Shown here: in pieces, positions 15,917 to 18,147 of the stretch
How positions within the stretch are numbered: position 1 is the first letter of the stretch
How the letters are laid out: the number at the start of each line of letters is the position of its first letter
Source of the DNA: Deltaproteobacteria bacterium
GTDB lineage: Bacteria; JAGRBM01; JAHCIT01
Length of the DNA: 18,147 nucleotides
Reading direction: 5' to 3'
Assembly (NCBI GenBank): GCA_026129095.1
Contig: JAHCIT010000019.1
Coordinates: 1-18,147, forward strand
Notes under the pieces: model-generated
Told to the model about the DNA's origin: nothing
Database searches by the model: none
What the model saw: the letters and a program-made list of their open reading frames with translations, nothing else
Translations under genes and position numbers: made by a program

Positions 15917-16617
15917 TCACCGTCCGCAAGAGCAGCGACCGGGGGCACGCCAGCCACGGCTGGCTCGACACCTGGCACACCTTTTCGTTCGCGCAGTACC
16001 AGGACCCGGCGCACATGGGGTTCCGCTCCCTGCGCGTCATCAACGACGACATCGTCGCGCCGTCGGCGGGTTTTCCCACCCACGGGCACAGTGACATGGA
16101 GATCGTCACCTGGGTGCTGGACGGCGCGCTCCAGCACAAGGACAGCCTCGGCAACGGGTCGGTGATCCGCCCCGGCGAGGCGCAGCGCATGACGGCGGGC
16201 ACCGGAATCCGGCACAGCGAGTTCAACGCGAGCGAGTCCGAACGGTGCCGCCTGCTCCAGATCTGGATCCTGCCGGAGCGCGGGGGGCTTGAGCCCGGCT
16301 ACGAGCAGACGGCCTTTCCGCCGGAATCGCGCCGGGGGAAGCTCCGGCTCATCGCCAGCCGCGACGGCCGCGAGGGGTCGGTGACGGTGCATCAGGACGT
16401 GAGCCTCTACGCCTCGCTGCTGGACAGGGGCCAGAAGGCCGAACTCGCCCTCGCCCCCGGCCGGCACGGCTGGGTGCAGGTGGCCAAGGGATCGGTGACG
16501 CTCAACGGCACCCGCCTCGACCACGGCGACGGCGCGGCCCTAGCCGACGAGACCAGACTCGCCCTCGAAGGCGTGGGCGACGGCACCGCCGAGATACTGG
16601 TGTTCGACCTGGGGTGA
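15913..16617 (+). CDS. Pirin family protein (YhhW-like)
   Basis: 234 aa bicupin, the size of E. coli YhhW (231). The metal ligands His57 and His59 (THGHSDMEI), His101 and Glu103 (RHSEFNASESE) sit at the same positions as in YhhW, so a bound Fe or other divalent ion is expected. Some pirins show quercetin 2,3-dioxygenase activity; others act as redox-sensing partners, and the natural role here is unknown. Start: MITVRKSSDRGH with AGAAGGAG 9 bp upstream; the ATG overlaps the glycosyltransferase stop by four bases, so it is coupled. It is the last gene of the patatin operon and is followed by type 1 repeats and a bidirectional terminator. Confidence 0.95.
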   Translation: MITVRKSSDRGHASHGWLDTWHTFSFAQYQDPAHMGFRSLRVINDDIVAPSAGFPTHGHSDMEIVTWVLDGALQHKDSLGNGSVIRPGEAQRMTAGTGIRHSEFNASESERCRLLQIWILPERGGLEPGYEQTAFPPESRRGKLRLIASRDGREGSVTVHQDVSLYASLLDRGQKAELALAPGRHGWVQVAKGSVTLNGTRLDHGDGAALADETRLALEGVGDGTAEILVFDLG

Positions 16618-16639
16618 GGGGCCTCACCGCCATTAGAGG

Positions 16640-16748
16640 CCTCACCCCCTAGCCCCCTCTCCGGGAACCGGAGAGGGGGGAGAGGATTGTTCCCGCCCTC
16701 TCCAGTTCCTGGAGAGGGCCGCGACCCTTTAAGGGGAGCGGGGTGAGG
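16640..16748 (-). repeat. Type 1 repeat, copy D (109 bp, reverse orientation)
   Basis: CCTCACCCC to GGGGTGAGG with the same two hairpins, but reversed with respect to copies A-C and shorter in the spacers. It is preceded by CCTCACCGCCATTAG (16622-16636), also found before copy F at 17991, so the repeat unit on this side extends ~18 bp further. Confidence 0.85.
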
Positions 16749-16762
16749 CTTCCTGCTCCCTG

Positions 16763-16938
16763 CCTCACCCCCCGGCCCCCTCTCCGGGAACCGGAGAGGG
16801 GGGAGACCACTCCCCCTTGATCCCCCTCTCCGTAGTCACGGAGAGGGGGTGCCCGAAAGGGGCGGGGGTGTGGTTTTCTGTTCCCGCCCTCTCCAGTTCC
16901 TGGAGAGGGCCGCGGCCCTTCAGGGGCGCGGGGTGAGG
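16763..16938 (-). repeat. Type 1 repeat, copy E, interrupted by a 69-bp type 2 repeat
   Basis: Outer ends and both type 1 hairpins are kept in the copy D orientation. Between them, 16806-16874 is a separate palindromic unit with ends ACCACTCCCCC and GGGGGTGTGGT (10 of 11 matching as inverted repeats) and its own hairpin CCCCCTCTCCG/CGGAGAGGGGG. Nesting suggests the two families move or recombine independently. Confidence 0.8.
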
Positions 16939-16954
16939 CTTCCCGCCCAAAACG

Positions 16955-16991
16955 AAAACCCCCTCTCCACAATCCGCGGAGAGGGGGTTTT
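16955..16991. terminator. Bidirectional rho-independent terminator
   Basis: AAAACCCCCTCTCC and GGAGAGGGGGTTTT form a perfect 14-bp stem around a 9-base loop, with A and T tracts on the outer edges on both strands. It lies between the convergent pirin and lipoprotein genes and should stop both. Confidence 0.9.
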
Positions 16992-17014
16992 AAAAGGACG
17001 AGGCCGTTAAGCCA

Positions 17015-17890
17015 TCAGTCCCAGCAGTCGTCGGTGTCAGCGTCGAGGTGAAAGCCGAGGTCGCCGCCGTCGTCGTCCGCGTAGATCTGGATGAGGGTGC
17101 CGCCCACGTCCACGTTCACATTCTCCGCATAGCTGTTGGTGAGGTCGAGTTCGACATCCACCTCGCTGTCCATGCCCTCGTAGTCCACCTGGCCCACCAG
17201 CGTGGCCGAACTTGCGTCGGTATCGAGGCATCCCTCCACGTCACCAAAACAGTAGTCGAGGTCCGGGTCGAAGATTGCTTCGCCGGTGATGGTCCCCTTG
17301 AGGTACGGACCCGCCACCGTGGCGAGCAGTTCGCCGTCGTTCAGGATCACGAAGACGCTGGGTCCGTTCCAGGTTTCTACATCGATCCAGCTGTAGCCGC
17401 AGGCGATGGCGGTTTCGTCGCCGTTTTTCACGCCGATGGCCGTTGCCACGAGATCCGATTCCGAGCTGGTGGTCGAAATCGACAGCGTCCCGTCGGCCGA
17501 TACCGTGCCCGTCACCGTGATGTCGCCGTAGTAGGTGTCCTCGGCGGTCGCCGTGAAGGTGTCGCCCGTCACCTCGCCGGTCACGTCGTGGAACTCGATG
17601 AAGTCATCAACGTCGGGCAGCGACTCGGGTAACCATTCAAAGGTGGTCAGCCTGCCGCTCACGGTCAGGTCGGCGCCGATCGTGATGTCGGCCCAGTAGT
17701 ACCAGTCCGGGTAGAAAGCGAAATCAGACGGCGACACGGAGGCCGGCTCGTTCTTGTTACCGACCACGCCGCCGATGGTGTATTTGCCCGGCTCCAGCGT
17801 GATCCCCTTGCTGTCGCTGCACGCGGCAAGGCCAAGTGTCGTGATGGCGGCGAGCGCGAGGCCGGTCCGCCTGATTGAGTTGAAGTTCAT
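17015..17890 (-). CDS. Asp-rich secreted lipoprotein of unknown function
   Basis: 291 aa from ATG 17890 (AAAGGGA upstream). MNFNSIRRTGLALAAITTLG followed by LAAC is a lipoprotein signal peptide with the lipid-bearing Cys24; the next residue is Ser, which favours outer-membrane delivery. The mature protein is acidic, threonine/aspartate rich and predicted to be mostly beta strand, with repeated V-T-G-x-x-T and T-x-T-G type turns. Four further cysteines (ACGYSW, DYCFGD, EGCLD, DDCWD) could form two disulfides. The C-terminus (YADDDGGDLGFHLDADTDDCWD region) is a possible calcium-binding surface. I do not recognise a family. It is a single gene between repeats and a shared terminator. Confidence 0.85.
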   Translation of the reverse strand: MNFNSIRRTGLALAAITTLGLAACSDSKGITLEPGKYTIGGVVGNKNEPASVSPSDFAFYPDWYYWADITIGADLTVSGRLTTFEWLPESLPDVDDFIEFHDVTGEVTGDTFTATAEDTYYGDITVTGTVSADGTLSISTTSSESDLVATAIGVKNGDETAIACGYSWIDVETWNGPSVFVILNDGELLATVAGPYLKGTITGEAIFDPDLDYCFGDVEGCLDTDASSATLVGQVDYEGMDSEVDVELDLTNSYAENVNVDVGGTLIQIYADDDGGDLGFHLDADTDDCWD

Positions 17891-17943
17891 GGTTTTCCCT
17901 TTCGTTTGCCCGGCGAGCCGGGGGTTCAAATCATTTGCGCGGC

Positions 17944-17973
17944 ATCCTAGAGCAGTGCTTCACTTTGGTGCAA
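17944..17973 (-). promoter_or_regulatory. Candidate promoter of the lipoprotein gene
   Basis: On the minus strand TTGCAC (17973-17968), 18 bp, TAGGAT (17949-17944). Transcription would start near 17937. Pattern match only. Confidence 0.35.
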
Positions 17974-17990
17974 CAGAAAAAACACACCGG

Positions 17991-18147
17991 CCTCACCGCC
18001 ATTAGGGCCTCACCCCCCGGCGGCTGGCGAGGAGGCCTCACCCCCCGGCCCCCTCTCCGGGAACCGGAGAGGGGGTGCCAGTGAGGGCGGGGGTGAGGTT
18101 TTCTGTTCCCGCCCTCTCCAGTTCCTGGAGAGGGCCGCGACCCTTAT
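17991..18147 (-). repeat. Type 1/type 2 hybrid repeat, copy F, cut by the window edge
   Basis: The CCTCACCGCCATTAG lead seen before copy D is followed by CCTCACC from 18035 and the first type 1 hairpin. From there it switches to type 2-like sequence (TGCCAGTGAGGGCGGGGGTGAGG), then TTTTCTGTTCCCGCC and the second type 1 hairpin as in copy E. This looks like copy E with the DNA between the two equal hairpin arms removed. It runs past the end of the window. Confidence 0.8.

Noticed and set aside
16640-16938. CRISPR array from clustered palindromes
   Set aside because: Units are too long, lie in few copies, have no unique equal-length spacers and no cas genes; they are dispersed intergenic repeats. 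VapD is Cas2-like in fold but is not Cas2.

Overview
The window is high-GC, gene-dense bacterial chromosome. It looks like a Gram-negative, deltaproteobacterium-grade lineage (Desulfobacterota, Myxococcota or SAR324-like). The pointers are a co-directional serA-hisZ-purA run beside a class V aminotransferase, a HisZ-type ATP phosphoribosyltransferase system, a DUF2203 gene, a lipobox lipoprotein, and many intergenic palindromic repeats. The placement is inference; there is no rRNA or tRNA gene to confirm it.

Layout. 1-228: repeat DNA. 229-2210 (minus): a compact restriction-modification operon of C5-cytosine methyltransferase, HNH endonuclease with a winged-helix-like N-terminus, and Vsr mismatch endonuclease. 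2270-6237 (minus): purA, hisZ and serA, tightly packed. 6334-6705 (minus): a stand-alone receiver protein. 6883-8604: a small accessory island lying downstream of the aminotransferase stop codon. It carries an AT-rich, frameshifted AbiJ-like gene and a VapD toxin with a DUF5397/VapX-like antitoxin. 8557-9711 (minus): class V aminotransferase. 10120-11349 (plus): membrane-anchored SGNH-like protein with a degraded active site. 11495-12797 (minus): DUF2203 protein then a short-chain dehydrogenase. 12951-16617 (plus): patatin phospholipase, GT39-type membrane glycosyltransferase, pirin. 17015-17890 (minus): Asp-rich lipoprotein. Spaces between operons hold MITE/BIME-like repeats.

SerA and the aminotransferase can supply serine (oxidation, then transamination, of 3-phosphoglycerate-derived substrates), while HisZ and PurA serve histidine and AMP synthesis. 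The restriction-modification operon, the AbiJ-like gene and the VapD pair are all defence or maintenance functions, so this core biosynthetic locus also acts as a landing site for accessory genes.

The most interesting structure is the island at 6883-8604. The last 17 codons of the aminotransferase are duplicated 639 bp away, with one synonymous change in 52 bp. A 12-bp core of the same sequence, spanning the stop codon, occurs a third time at 6883-6894. The three direct copies bracket two separate accessory modules, which suggests serial insertion at the 3' end of a metabolic gene with regeneration of that end. No integrase is visible. The second notable structure is a family of 119-bp repeats with inverted CCTCACC/GGTGAGG ends and two inverted copies of one hairpin, one of which carries an inverted loop.
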